A stretch of 64,000 nt of DNA from Chrysophaeum taylorii (GCA_029834535.1 JAQMWT010000344.1:62001-126000); one strand, 5' to 3'. Positions 42,074-52,689 are shown, numbered from the stretch's first letter. Made by a program: numbers and translations. Notes: generated by a model from the letters alone, not told the origin.

Positions 42074-42372
42074 ATCAGCATAATAGCAACTAACTAACTT
42101 CAGACCTCTCCCGAGCATGGGAGCCAGGCCGGACCGGCAGGAGCCGGTACGAAATCACAGAGAAAATTCGCGCAGTTGGGGCAGAGGCGAGGGACGAGGC
42201 AGACTTGTTGATGGTGGACCGCCACTGAGCGCTGTCTTGTGCGAGGTCGTGCAAAAGCGTCGCAGGTCGCGGACGTGTTGGTCCACGAACAATCGACCTG
42301 TCCGTCGCGTTCTGCCCAACCGAGCGAACCCCATCCCAGCGCGGACTTTCTGGGTGCTAATCAGCATAATAG
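42074..42372 (-). mobile_element. 5'-truncated LINE fragment with 13-bp target duplication
   Basis: The insert is 42087-42359, sense on the minus strand. ATCAGCATAATAG flanks it at 42074-42086 and 42360-42372. It ends in GAAGTTAGTTAGTT. Upstream, the sense strand encodes HDLAQDSAQWRSTI, the Leu-Ala-x-Asp-Arg...Trp-Arg segment typical of the end of non-LTR retrotransposon ORF2 proteins. The 3' terminal 75 bp, with a GGCTCCTGCC hairpin, are shared with the SINE-like elements. Confidence 0.8.
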
Positions 42373-42572
42373 TCAAATATAAAAGGCCGGGAGGGAGCTT
42401 ACTCGCAAAGGGGCGAGAAGGACGAAGCGCGCGAAGAACCGCCGACATTGCGGGACCTTGGTCAGCGACCGGCGGGCGAGAATCAGCGGGAGGGGCCACA
42501 AAACGCCACAGCGTCTAGGAGTCCATGAAACGCCACGGCATCTTGAGCCCTCTCGTCGTCGATAGAACGTTA

Positions 42573-43520
42573 TTATTGGCCGATCTGCAAGGCGTAGCCA
42601 AACTTGTATGAATCGCGGGGCTTGCCGGGTTCGTCGCCGCCACCCACGCCGAGGTGCATCTCGGCGGAGAAGGTGAGCTTGGCAGCCGGGCTGAGGGTGG
42701 TTTCAACGATGGACTGCATCTTGCCGGTGCCGTCGACGGAGAGGTTGATTCGACTTTGCTTGAGGGAAAACTCGGCGCCGGCGGCCATCTGGGCCTCGCC
42801 AGTGGCTGGTTGGAGGGCGAGCTCCGAGCCGAGCTGGACGCGTCCCGGCGACACGGTTCGGTGGTACTGGATCGCGAGTTGCTCGTTGGGCCCGGCGCGC
42901 GTGTACGTCACGACGCTCGAGAACTTTGATGCGGCATACTTGCCAGCAGCCACCAAGGTGGCCGACGGTGCCCCCAACGAGCAGTGCCCCTCGCCGCCCA
43001 GCGACAACCGCGGCGTTATGGCCTGCACGTAGCTTACGCCCAGGTGCGTGCCCGGCTGGCCGTGAATATTCTGTGCTAATTTGAGCTGCGCCGAACTTGT
43101 TCGACCGCTGAAGTCGGCGTCGCACACCGCCACGAAACCCTTGGGGTCGTGCGGGAGGTTGAATATCAACTTGCCCTGAAGAAAGGGCAAAATGTTGCCA
43201 AAGCACTGGCCTTCGACCGTCCCGTGCTGGTCGATGGACGATATCACGACCCGGTCGTTGTCGCCCACGTTCGCCCCGAGCTTGTAGTGGCTATTCGCGC
43301 TCGGGTACGGCGACGCCCCGAGCATGAAGGTGTGCGTGAGCGCAAACATAGGCGTGAGTGGCTTGGACACCTCGAACCGCGCCCCCTCGAACGTGTTGAT
43401 GTTCGTCAGGCGTTTCGTGTCCTCGTGCAAGCGCTCGAACTGGCCGGGCGACTTCGGTAGCTCGGGCGCCCCGCCGATCGGCGGCAACGCGGCATCGCAT
43501 CGACTCGCACCCTGGCCCAT
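42573..43520 (-). CDS. TOM40: TOM40, channel of the mitochondrial outer-membrane translocase
   Basis: 315 aa, usual size for the family. It forms the beta-barrel pore that imports preproteins into mitochondria. The conserved N-terminal segment (PGQFERLHEDTKRLTNINTF, then EGARFEVSKPL) precedes the barrel, and beta strands such as HLGVSYVQAITPRLSLGGE follow. It ends with a beta-signal-like strand (YKFGYALQIG) as needed for insertion by the SAM complex. No cleavable presequence, as expected. No intron is needed. It lies 102 bp downstream of the ankyrin gene on the same strand. Confidence 0.9.
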   Translation of the reverse strand: MGQGASRCDAALPPIGGAPELPKSPGQFERLHEDTKRLTNINTFEGARFEVSKPLTPMFALTHTFMLGASPYPSANSHYKLGANVGDNDRVVISSIDQHGTVEGQCFGNILPFLQGKLIFNLPHDPKGFVAVCDADFSGRTSSAQLKLAQNIHGQPGTHLGVSYVQAITPRLSLGGEGHCSLGAPSATLVAAGKYAASKFSSVVTYTRAGPNEQLAIQYHRTVSPGRVQLGSELALQPATGEAQMAAGAEFSLKQSRINLSVDGTGKMQSIVETTLSPAAKLTFSAEMHLGVGGGDEPGKPRDSYKFGYALQIGQ

Positions 43521-43622
43521 TCGCTCTCGTGATAGCGATGGCCACGGCCTGAAAAGGAAACTGCGTCCGTTGAGGCTGTGCCGGCGGGGTCATTGCCAGA
43601 AACAGTACCGCAGGATCATCAT

Positions 43623-44522
43623 TCATCTCGCCGCGCGCGGCTGGAAGTAGTCCGGACTCAGCGTGATTGCAGCGACCTTCTCCCGTAGTCGCGCAGCACG
43701 GTGGCGGAGATCGTCCAGGCTCTGCTCCGGCACGTCTCGTCGCGAGGTCGGGCGAAATGTCTTTGCGCCCTGCGCGAGGGCCGAGACCGAGGTGTCGACG
43801 AGTTCTCGAGCGGCGAGGCGCGCGCAAAGCTTGTATCCGAGGAGCCGAGTCGCCTCGATCTCAGTGCGGTCGCCGCCTGGGGCGACTGGCGGGGCCGACT
43901 CGTAGGTGTGGTCACTCTCGACCGCAACGTGCGGTCGACCAAGCAATCGTGCGTGGCGAGTGAGAGCAAAGGCCATCCGCTGGTCTTCGAGAGCGAACCA
44001 CCGGCGCAGACGGGCGTTGGGCGCGGCTTCCGTGTACGCCTCGAGCGCGTCGGCGCAGCGGTGAAAGCCGCGCAGCCGCGCGACATCGGCAACCGTAAGG
44101 CCGGATGCGTCGACCATCTGCAAATCGGCCATGCCGTTGCGGTGCTCAGCCAGCAGTCGCACGACCTCTTCCGCACCCTTCTCGGCGGCGCAGTGCGCCG
44201 CTGTCCAGAGTCGGCTGTTGCGCAGGTCCACCGAAGCGCGGCCGTCATCTAGAAGGAAGCGGACGGTCTCCAGGTGGGCGTTCTCCGCCGCGCAGTGCAG
44301 CGCCGCGTTTCCACTCGGCTGCGCCTGGGCGTTCGGGTCCACGGATGGTATCAGAAGAAGTTCGCGCAGCGTTGCGACGTCGCCGGCCGCCGCAGCCGAA
44401 CGCAGCTGAGGTCCCAAGTTCGTAGCTCCGTCCTGGGCTGTTAGCTCTGCGACCACCGGGAGGGCGTGGAAGCATGTCGCGTGGACATCGTCCTGCGCGA
44501 GAGTCTCCGATCGGTTGAACAT
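43623..44522 (-). CDS. Ankyrin-repeat protein
   Basis: 299 aa. Ankyrin repeats span about residues 38-165: RSAAAAGDVATLRELLL, GNAALHCAAENAHLETVRFL, TAAHCAAEKGAEEVVRLL and GLTVADVARLRGFHRCADAL. The C-terminal 130 residues are helical, with ALEDQRMAFALTRHAR and a coiled end (QSLDDLRHRAARLREKVAAI). Likely a protein-interaction adaptor; partner unknown. A decayed copy of its 5' part is at 59200-59456. A 167-bp inverted-repeat element lies 19 bp upstream of the start, so its promoter is in or beyond that element. Confidence 0.82.
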   Translation of the reverse strand: MFNRSETLAQDDVHATCFHALPVVAELTAQDGATNLGPQLRSAAAAGDVATLRELLLIPSVDPNAQAQPSGNAALHCAAENAHLETVRFLLDDGRASVDLRNSRLWTAAHCAAEKGAEEVVRLLAEHRNGMADLQMVDASGLTVADVARLRGFHRCADALEAYTEAAPNARLRRWFALEDQRMAFALTRHARLLGRPHVAVESDHTYESAPPVAPGGDRTEIEATRLLGYKLCARLAARELVDTSVSALAQGAKTFRPTSRRDVPEQSLDDLRHRAARLREKVAAITLSPDYFQPRAAR

Positions 44523-44541
44523 AGCGCCCTAAGGTCCAATT

Positions 44542-44708
44542 GGTTTAGGAGCAAACTCAAAGATTAGAGGGCGGAGTGTGAGCTGATCAAAGCACCTTAG
44601 ATTGGCAGGGACCAAAAGGTGAGGGTAGGAATGCCGGTCCTGGTGTGTGCGAGTGCCCGGGGCTATATATACCCCTGTGGGGACAGCCTTCGAGTTTACT
44701 CCTAAACC
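44542..44708. mobile_element. 167-bp MITE-like element with 17-bp terminal inverted repeats
   Basis: Left end GGTTTAGGAGCAAACTC and right end GAGTTTACTCCTAAACC are inverted repeats with one mismatch. The left half matches the GTAAACTCAAAG dispersed repeat. A TATATATA stretch lies inside near 44665. No clear target duplication, so the transposon superfamily is unknown. It abuts the ankyrin start codon. Confidence 0.7.
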
Positions 44709-44779
44709 CTTTAATTTTCGCCCTCACCACTAAAATTTTCTCCTTCACCACCAACGGTCGTCTTCTTAACTACTAATCG

Positions 44780-45060
44780 ACAGATGTTTGTTTGTCTGTC
44801 TGTTTGTCTGTCTTTAAATGTCGACTGCTAAGAGGGGGGGGGTGTGTGTGGGGACTGTTTGTCCTAACTACTAATCGACAGATGTTTGTCTGTTTGTCTG
44901 TTTGTCTGTTTGTCTGTTTGTTTGTCTTTAAATGTCGACTGCTAAGAGGGGTGGGTGTGTGTGGGGAGCATGAAGGATGTGGGTGGGTTTGTGGGGTATA
45001 TGTGTCTGTTTGTTTGTCTTTAAATGTCGACTGCTAAGAGGGGGGTGTGTCTGTTTGTTT
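44780..45060 (-). repeat. Three clustered CTAAGAGGGG 3' ends with TTTGTCTG microsatellite
   Basis: Copies at about 44810-44850, 44928-44965 and 45018-45048, each preceded on the plus strand by TTTGTCTG repeats. Read on the minus strand, each is a heavily 5'-truncated element ending TCTTAGCAGTCGACATTTAA AGACAAACAGACAG. CTAACTACTAATCGACAGAT recurs before the first two (with one more copy near 54255). Confidence 0.75.
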
Positions 45061-45665
45061 GTCCCTCGATTTAGGGTAAGGATCATGTAGGCCCGCGAGC
45101 GACCGTTGATCCTCAAGCCGTCGACGGCGACCTCGCAGACTATTTCCACGACCCGCGGCGGCTCTTTAGCGCGCCATTCTCACGTCCCGTCGAAACGATG
45201 TTGTCGATGCTGACAACGCGCGCATGACCGCGGCCTTTTCCCGGAGACGAGGCGTCGGGTTCTTTTCGGCCGACTAGGTTGGGTCGGAAGACGACGCCTC
45301 GCTCTTAACAGTCGAGTTTTCAACTCTGACAACCAACGGCAAGCTGACTTTGATCGCGAGCTTAATGTCTTCGCAACCTCGACCCGTCGACGGCTGCAAC
45401 GGTACCAGATACATGATCGTCGTGTGGTGTCACCGAGGCTCCTCCAACCTGTATCCCTTAAGGTGCGGACGCCAAACGATCGACAAGAGCCAGGGCCAGA
45501 CGCGCAGCTCGGCGTCCTCTCGCCCAAGCCCGTCTTCTGTCACGTCCAGCTCTACGTGCCTCTCTGTCGATCGGCAACCCCAGATATGTCTTCTGAGTCG
45601 ACGTGACCACCCTACCCGTGCTGCGCAATCCCGATAAGCCCCCTCAGCAATCCCACACTATAAAA
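45061..45665 (+). pseudogene. PIF1/Helitron-type helicase C-terminus, copy 1
   Basis: Begins at the shared boundary CCTCGATTTAGGGTAAGGATC. Frames carry GDLADYFHDPRRL, then DKSQGQT (helicase motif V-VI region; Lys-Ser-Gln-Gly-Gln is the late-motif signature of PIF1 and Helitron helicases). Frameshifts are frequent. Copies at 47494, 55471 and 56611 show the same order. Confidence 0.7.
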
Positions 45666-47493
45666 TCGAACACCCATGCAGGGTCAGGTATTCCTAGACA
45701 AGGCATGGGGGCAGAGGAACACATGGTGGAGATTGGGGATTACAGATGACTCAGTGACCAGATCAACTGCAGAACCAGTGAGCTTCCCACTGGGGTTTTC
45801 AGATAAACTCAAAGATTTGGCGACGTGTGCGGATCAGCTCAGCTCCGGGTGGAGGGCAGGGTGAGCAAACAAAATAAGGGTAGAGGTGATAGGATGACAC
45901 GGCTTTGGGTTTATCGAACTTGCGAGATTGGTGATTCTAGGTGTTCTGACCTACCATCTGTCTCATATAAACTGCTTTAGAAGGTTGTGGGGAGCATGCG
46001 AAGGGTATTAGAAATGACTTAGTGTCGACATAGAGAGACAGTGTGGAAGCATGAAGAAGCAGAGAAGGTTTGTGGGAGGCCGGGTGATGCCTGACAGGCA
46101 GAATAATGCGCGGGTTCAATCAGATCATCTGCTCAAAGGCAGTATGAGGCAGAGAGACAGAGCCCCACCATGAAGTGGCACACATGCTGCCTGGTTTTGT
46201 GAGCGAAGGGTGACGTGTAGCTAAGGGATCAGGAGCGGCCTGGAGGCGGGTTCCCCGAGGCAACATGGGTGAGGCGGTGAGGAAGATGGCGTCAGGCCTG
46301 TCGCAGTGGCGTCCACAAAGGATCCGGCACGCATCTGGCGCTTGCCTGTGAAGGTTGCGTGTACACTCTTGGGTTACATCGCGCTGCTATATTTGTTTTG
46401 GTAAACGTCGCCGCCATTACTAAGGTACAAGCGAGTGGCACTGAGGCGTAACACGCTAAGCCTCATTCAGTAGTCAAGCCAGGCGGCTGTGCCATACCCG
46501 GCTGGACTAGTGGCGTGTACTGCATGGCGATGTTGAGCGGTATTTGATCGAATTTCCTGCTGCGAATGGCGGTACGTAGTAGGGTAAGGCGTAGGCGACT
46601 GAAACTAAAGCAATTTAGTATCGTCAGATCATATGAGCCGGCGCAGGTGAGATGCCTGGGACAGCGCTTCAGCGTCAGTGATTGCTGTATACGGCGTATG
46701 AGCGCGATTGAATGTGGTGTGATATACGCAATGAAAACCTCGACAGGTGGAGATGCCGAGGCCTCACTGGCATTGCGTGGCTGCAGTGATTGTGCGTGAT
46801 GTTGCAAGTGAGTCTGCACCTGTAGTTGTAAAGTTCTGGCTACGTGAGCTCTGCAGTGAGCAGTGTATCAGCCCAGTCGAGAATGTTTGAGGCCCAAACA
46901 AGCTGGAGAGGGAGCAAGCCGAAAATGCTGGGGTTGCCATCTCAGCCGCTTTCAGCGATTTAGATTTAGAAGATAGACAGGCCCGCGAGCTGATGAGCGA
47001 GGTGAAGCGATCGGGGACGCCACTTCCTCGAGGCGTAGCTTCGGTGATGGGAAGAATTAGTCGGCGCTAGATACAGTGGCCCGAGCCTGTCTCCGCCTTA
47101 AGGGAGGGTTAAAACACGCTGGGGTAAGGGTATGAAACTGCAGCGTCGAGATGGTGGGAACCGACGGGAGCCGCGTGGGGCCAATTCGTGGAGAAGGACA
47201 ATCGACAGGTCGTTGATGACCGGCGAGATCGCCGGAACCAACGCCGCTGTGGAAGCTCAACGTGTTTGAATCAGCCCGAAGTCCGTACGCAGTCTCGGTG
47301 CCGCCCACCCAGGCATGTAACCGGATGCGAGTTAGGTTGCCAACAGTTTTTAACTAAATTACCTGTGCTGAAAAGATTGGCCCCAGGGACTGAAGGCAGG
47401 CGGGGAGGTAGCCAGGACCTCAAGGCACCCGTAGGATCATGAAGATCGACAAGGTGTGTGGGGAGGTATGTCCTAAATAAGAACGTGTTTGTC
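45666..47493. other. Repeat-derived DNA without a clear gene
   Basis: 45790-45865 holds a diverged GTAAACTCAAAG repeat. 46080-46290 is a decayed copy of the end of the 54.5 kb element (GCGAAGGGTGACG, GGGTTCCCCGAGGC, CATGGGTGAGGCGGTGAGG). A minus-strand frame at 46463-46819 (118 codons) has no recognisable relatives. Nothing else supported. Confidence 0.45.
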
Positions 47494-48118
47494 TGTCCTC
47501 GATTTAGGGTAAGGATCAGGTAGGCGCGAGGTAAGGATCAGGTAGGCGCGAGAGCCAGACAGTGATCCTCCAAGCCGTCTACGGCGACCTCGCAGACTAT
47601 TTCCACGACCCGCGGCGGCTCTTTCAGCGCGCGCATTCTCACGCCCCGTCGAAACGATGTTGTCGATGCTGACAACGCGCATGACCACGCGGCCTTTTTC
47701 GGAGACGAGGCGTCGGAGTTCTTTTCGGCTGACTAGGTTGGGTCGGAAGACGACGCCTCGCTCTTTGAGTCGAGTTTTCAACTCCCTGACAACCAACGCA
47801 TGCTGACTTTGATCGCGAGCTTAAAGTCTTCGCAACCTCGACCCGCCACACCGCCACTGGGCCAGATACATGATCGATCAAGGTGCGTCACAGGCTCCTC
47901 AACCTGTATCCCTTAAGGCCCGCCGACAAACGATCACCAAGAGCCAGGGCAGACGCCCCGCGAGTCGCGTCCTCTTGGCGAAGCCCGTCTTCTGCCACGT
48001 CCAGCTCTGCGTGGCTCTCGCGTCAGAACTTAACCGGGATTATAACAACGTCGACGACTCACCCTACTCCGTGCTGCGCAATACCGATAAGCCTCCGGCG
48101 TCTACGCGCGCACTGTAG
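47494..48118 (+). pseudogene. PIF1/Helitron-type helicase C-terminus, copy 2
   Basis: Same boundary and order as copy 1, with a 25-bp duplication near its start (GTAAGGATCAGGTAGGCGCGA occurs twice). TITKSQG and AKPVFCHVQLCVAL are readable. It then passes into the GAACTTACTGG minisatellite. Frameshifted. Confidence 0.75.
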
Positions 48119-48430
48119 TGAACTTACTGGGACAAACTTACTGGGTTTGGGATTGGTAGGTGAACTGAGTGACCAGGTGAACTTACTGGACCAGGTGAAC
48201 TTAGGGTTTAAGAGTAAACTCAAAGGTTGGCGGCGCGTGTGCGGATCAAAGCAGCTTAGATTGGCGGAGCGAGGCGACAGGCGAAGGGTTGGTGTGAGCC
48301 CGAGTGGGTTTACGCCGAACTGAAGTTAGAGAAGGACTTACTAGGTGAACTTACTGACCAGGTGAACTTGCTGGGGCCAGGTGAACTTACTGGGGTTAGA
48401 GATTGGGACTAGGTGAACTTACTGGCCTGC
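48118..48430 (+). repeat. GGTGAACTTACTGG minisatellite
   Basis: Irregular repeats of GGTGAACTTACTGGGGTTAG and AGATTGGGACTA, with a GTAAACTCAAAG repeat embedded at 48205-48300. Same arrays follow helicase copies 3 and 4 (56110-56560 and 57280-57610). Confidence 0.75.
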
Positions 48431-48680
48431 ACTTGTTTGTCTTTAAATGGCGACTGCTAAGAGGGGGGGGGGGGGTGTGCGGTGCAACACTGCACTTGTT
48501 TGTCTGTAAATGTCGACTGCTAAGAGGGGGGGGTGTGTGGGGGGCATGAAGGATGTGGGTGGGTTTGTGGGGTAGGAGGGATGTGCCTGACGGGCGGAGA
48601 TAAGTACGCGGGACCTAGTCGGGGTCATCGCCGAGTCGTGGGGCAGGCGAAGAGAGGACGGGCCCCGGTCGTTTGTCTGA
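48431..48680 (-). repeat. Two CTAAGAGGGG 3' ends; the second carries a longer 3' part
   Basis: Copies at 48435-48478 and 48500-48680. The second extends through ATGAAGGATGTGGGTGGGTT, TGCCTGACGGGCGGAGATAA and GGGGCAGGCGAAGAGAGGAC, matching 54488-54620 and, inverted, 52500-52660. Confidence 0.75.
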
Positions 48681-48714
48681 GCCCAACTTCGAAATGTCGG
48701 CCCTACGCCCGTGA

Positions 48715-49992
48715 TTACGCGGCCCGTGTGCCGCGCGTGGTCGCGATACGGGTGTCGGAACTTCGCCAACGCAAATCGAAGCATGTCGGCCGGCCACCGC
48801 CGAGGCCATGGACGTTGACTCGAGCAACGCGACCGCCCTGCAAGTGCCAGTGAAGCCGTCGAAACCGAGGATTACGAAAGACGCAATTTTCGAGCCGCGT
48901 CGGTACTTCGAACGCTGTCGGAGAGGAACCCCTTGGGGTGCAGGTGTCGATGCTCCATTTCAGCAACGAGTTTTTCTTTGCGAAGCTGCAAAGCGTCCAT
49001 GGACGCAGCTCGGCGAGCTCCAACTCCTCCAGCTCTGCCGACTCCTCTTCATCTCCAACGTCCTCCGGCACGTCGCCCTCGGCGACCTCCCTCGCCGCTT
49101 CCTCGTGAGACACCATCTTCGGCGTCATCGTTGTTAATAATGAGGATCCCCGTGGGTGCGGGGCAGAGCTCCTGGGGGCAAAATCCATCTTGCGGTCTCT
49201 TAAGCCACGCCAGGGTTGCGCTTCGAAGGCCCGGGGCACTGCCGACGAGGGGGCGCGGGATGTCACCTTGGAGCTGGTTGACCAGCCTGTGGGCAGTGAC
49301 TTTGGTGCTCGACGGCACCCAGATGAACTGTTCGCCGCGAGCTCGGCGCCGAGGCATGGAGCGACCGGCATGGAAGGGGCTGGCAGCTGGAAGAGGACCT
49401 CAACGTCGGCCGTTGTCGCGTCGAGGTCGCTGCGCCGATTCAGCTAGTCAATGAGCGCGATCTTGGTGCACCACCAGGCCCGCGCTGAGACTGGGAGGCC
49501 GAGGTCGAGCTGGAGCACGTGGGGGTCGTCGCGGCGGCCACGCGTCGGGCCCTGCTCGGAGGCCGCACGGTCGTCAGCGGGAGACACGTGAGCGCGGAGT
49601 ACGGAAAGCTCTTTCGTGCGTATGAGCCACGCCACGGCGCGCGCGAAATCGACGGCCGACGTGCACTGTCGCGATTTGTCGACGAAAGCCAAGAGAGACT
49701 GCAGCTTCGGAAGCACGTCGGCGGACGCGTCGTCGTCGAAGCGTGGAGTCTGACGCATCTCGTCGGCGACGAGCATCTCGAGAACCGAGTCCCAGTTTTC
49801 AACGAGGAGCTCATCGAAGTGGTACTGGTCGCGCGGCGGGAAGCCCCAGTCTTCGTTCGGCCGCGCGACGAAGTTCATCGTCTTCTTGACGTACGTGCCC
49901 TTTGCGGGGGGTGATGCTTGAAGACAACGCTCTCGCCGCGAGAGTTCATCGCCGTTCTGATATTCTTGGCAATGCGGACACTGTACCACCAA
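48715..49992 (-). pseudogene. Unrecognised protein, probably broken (two frames)
   Basis: Frame 49992-49444 starts with a CPHCQEYQNGDE zinc-type motif and continues with NFVARPNEDWGFPPRDQYHF, a plausible folded region. A second frame, with an acidic stretch (DVGDEEESAELEELELAEL), covers 49371-48715. Whether these are one gene with an intron or frameshift, or two, cannot be decided. No family recognised. GC content resembles host genes. Confidence 0.4.
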
Positions 49993-50584
49993 TTGTGTGG
50001 GTTCGACCTGCGAGAGTCAAGTGAAAGCTCGCTCTTGCCGACACGAAGGACGAGAATCTATACAATTCCGCGTCTCACGACAATTACCGCGTCCCCGGTT
50101 GGTCCGAGCACACCAGGAGTTCGTTTATAGCTCTGGACGATCGGCGCCGCCTCGGACCAAAAAAGTATGGTACGCGGTACCCACACCGACGATTCCAAAT
50201 TTACAAAATTCAGACGCGCGCCGACATTGACATCGAACTCACCACTCCCGTGATCGCACGTCGCCAAACAAGTTGACGAGGTAGCCTTGGACATCAAAGG
50301 ACTCAACGCTCGCGTCGCCAGACCCGGACGAGCTCATGTTAATGCGTCAGCGGCCGCTCAACAGCGACAGCCATACTCCAAGAAATTAAAAATTGCGATC
50401 CGTTGGAAAAAGAATCTGTGCCACTAGGAAAAAGCACGGCGTATCCGCACGACAGCACGATGGGGCCGTACCACAGCTCAAAAAGCTTCACGGCCTGGCT
50501 TGCGAACTATAGGCCAGCCCAGTGCATGGGGCGTAGGCTAATCCCAGCGCCGTAGTGCGCAGGATCAGACTCACTGGGGAAAGA
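49993..50584. other. No clear gene
   Basis: A minus-strand frame of 82 codons (50306-50058) may be an upstream exon of the 49.9 kb frame but shows no motif. Otherwise nothing supported. Confidence 0.35.
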
Positions 50585-50872
50585 GACGAGGGGCGCTTCG
50601 TGGAGCGTCGGTGGAGATTTGACGCCTGTCGCCATGCGACGCGGAGACCGCTATTTGACGGACAACCACCTCGCCATTAACGTTTCCTTCTGCGTGACGG
50701 TGACAGACTGCGCCCCCCGGCCATAACCCGTCCCGCTGCGAACGTTCTGGCTTCCAACCGGCCCACCCGAACAGGTGCCAACCTACGCCGGGAGGACGAA
50801 TGCCCTCGCAAGACGCATGTTCAGAAGGCACCGTCCTCTAGCGCAACCGTGCGGTTAGCGATCAAGGGCATG
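50585..50872 (-). mobile_element. SINE-like retroposon, diverged copy lacking the 3' tail
   Basis: On the minus strand it shares GAGGACGGTGCC, CTTGCGAGGGCAT, CTCCCGGCGTA and GTTGGCACCT with the 10.6 kb copy, followed by TATGGCCGGGGGGCG. Similarity fades near 50590 before the hairpin and TTAG tail. Older than the other two. Confidence 0.7.
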
Positions 50873-51208
50873 GGCACGGACGTTACGCAAGAAAATCGCT
50901 AGGCCTCCAGCGTGCGCTGGCTGAAGATCTTCGAAAAAATCATCGGGAGGACCTCCAGGAAGATCTTCGTTCGCCTCCAAGGGGACCTTCGGCGTGTTCT
51001 TGAGGTGCGCTCTTGCGCAGGAGGTGCCCGTACTTTGTGCTGGCCCTTTCGATGGCACAGGCTGTTTGACCTGGCCACCAGTAGCTAAACAACGAAATAA
51101 TGATGAAAAGGTAACGAAATCGGCCTTTCGCGGACATTGATTTTCTCGCGAGGTCCACGGCCACGAGGCGCTGTTGGGGAGGGATCCATTGCATGCCGGA
51201 GCCGAAGA

Positions 51209-51988
51209 CTAGTGGATCTTGCAAGTCGAAGATGGCACCTTGGCGTTGTAGTAACGAGCGAGGACGAAGTAGATGCCCATGGAGAGAGGGATATAGGCGT
51301 CGTAGAACACGTGGCCTCCGAGCTGCTTGAAGCCGGCGTCGCACCCAAGTGCCTCGATCCAGCCGACGAAGCCAATTGGGGCCGCGACGATGGCCGCCCA
51401 AAGGTCATAAAAGATGTCCTTGGTGGGTTTCGAAAGTTCAGCGGTAGCGGCGACCCAGAGAAGGATGGTCTGCACATAGGTGAAGCCGAATCTTTCGGGA
51501 ATCGAAAAAACTTGGATCAGGGTGCTCGCCGCGGCCATCATGCCAGTCCGCGGCTTGGACAATCGAGGGTTTGTAGCTGCGAGCAAGAAGAACCAAAAGA
51601 CCATGAGCCCGAAGATCGCCTTGAGTTTGCCGTCAGACGTCGTGGGCGCTGGTTTGCCGTTTTCTCGTTTGACAAACGACAATCCCATGTGCCCCGCTCC
51701 GTGCGCAAGAATGGCCGGGATGTTCGTCCTAATCGGAAGCAACGAGTGTGTCGGAAGCGAACTCGTTGAGTAAAAAGTGAGCAACGCCGCCGCACCGGCA
51801 ACGTCCGCGTAAAAGGCCAACGCGTGCGAGGACCAGTACGGCAAGTCCGGATCCTTCACACAGAAACCTTCGTTCATAAACGAGTCCGAGATAACGTTGA
51901 TGGTCCCCGTCGCATTCAGGACGAAGGCGGCCAAGAACGCGGTGGTGTTGACGAGCACAATCCAATTGCAAACGTCGCCCAGACGCAT
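51209..51988 (-). CDS. Polytopic membrane protein of unknown function
   Basis: 259 aa with about six to seven hydrophobic segments: near residues 8-28 (WIVLVNTTAFLAAFVLNATG), 55-73 (LAFYADVAGAAALLTFYS), 122-142 (AIFGLMVFWFFLLAATN), 165-185, 195-212 (LWAAIVAAPIGFVGWI) and 228-247 (AYIPLSMGIYFVLARYY). Conserved-looking polar spots are AHGAGHMG (92-99) and GHVFYDAY. No family is recognised with confidence; His residues in the membrane could hint at a metal-dependent enzyme, but that is speculation. Intron-free and intact, so it is called as a real gene. Confidence 0.65.
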   Translation of the reverse strand: MRLGDVCNWIVLVNTTAFLAAFVLNATGTINVISDSFMNEGFCVKDPDLPYWSSHALAFYADVAGAAALLTFYSTSSLPTHSLLPIRTNIPAILAHGAGHMGLSFVKRENGKPAPTTSDGKLKAIFGLMVFWFFLLAATNPRLSKPRTGMMAAASTLIQVFSIPERFGFTYVQTILLWVAATAELSKPTKDIFYDLWAAIVAAPIGFVGWIEALGCDAGFKQLGGHVFYDAYIPLSMGIYFVLARYYNAKVPSSTCKIH

Positions 51989-52239
51989 CCCTGCTCTCTT
52001 TGTTCGATTTTAATAAAAGAGTTGGGTGGGGTGACGGCCGGATAAAAGCTCGCGTGTAGATCTCGCGCCCAGGAATGATGACGTGGTCAGAAGTTTTGAA
52101 GAAAAAGATACCAGTTATTATTATTCTCAAGACCTGAAGATTTCTGGTTTCTTTTCTTTGCGGAAATACTCTACGCTTGATTTCTGAGTCTGATTCGAAT
52201 AATATCTACACTCGTCAGGCACATCCTTCATACCCCACC

Positions 52240-52310
52240 GCGACCCGAATTAATAAGAACAGGAAGGTGGGGAATGAGGTGGGAAAAGGTGGGGAGAAGG
52301 GTGAAGAGCG
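52240..52310 (+). repeat. CGACCCGAATTAATAAGAAC repeat
   Basis: CGACCCGAATTAATAAGAAC, then AGGAAGGTGGGGAA and a GGTGGGAAAAGGTGGG tract. Near-identical to 57703-57765. Confidence 0.7.
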
Positions 52311-52360
52311 AAGAGGGGTTTCGAAGGGGTTGTGGAGAGAGGTGAGGTGACAGAGTGTGG

Positions 52361-52672
52361 TGTCGGACTCGCTGTGCCCTCGCCGCCCTCACCCATGTCG
52401 CCGCCTCGGGGAACCCCACCCAGGCCGCCCGATCCCAGCAGGACGTCACCCTTCGTCGCACATACGTCCGGCGGCAGCATGCGTACGACCTACGGGCGGG
52501 GCCCGTCCTCTCTTCGCCTGCCCCACGACTCGGCGATGACACCGACTAGGTCCCGCATTCCTATCTCCGCCCGCCAGGCACATCCCTCCTCCCCCACAAA
52601 ACCACCCACATCCTTCATGCCCCCCCCACACACACCCCTCTTAGCAGTCGACCTTTAAAGACAGAGTGTGGC
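52361..52672 (+). mobile_element. 5'-truncated non-LTR-like fragment, inverted relative to 54.5 kb
   Basis: About 300 bp nearly identical to the reverse complement of 54461-54750. It holds the last 55 or so codons of the endonuclease-like ORF (CALAALTHVAASGNPTQ), the 3' UTR, and ends CCCCTCTTAGCAGTCGACCT then TTAAAGACAGA. Confidence 0.75.
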
Positions 52673-52689
52673 GAGGGAAGTGCGACACG

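Noticed and set aside
43149-43460. Plus-strand frames across TOM40 and the ankyrin gene
   Set aside because: Antisense shadows in GC-rich coding DNA.
46080-46140. tRNA-like GGTTCAATC box near 46.1 kb
   Set aside because: No cloverleaf could be drawn; the stretch aligns with the decayed 3' part of the 54.5 kb element.
46463-46819. 118-codon minus-strand frame
   Set aside because: No motif, no neighbour logic, and the surrounding DNA is repeat-derived; left as unassigned.
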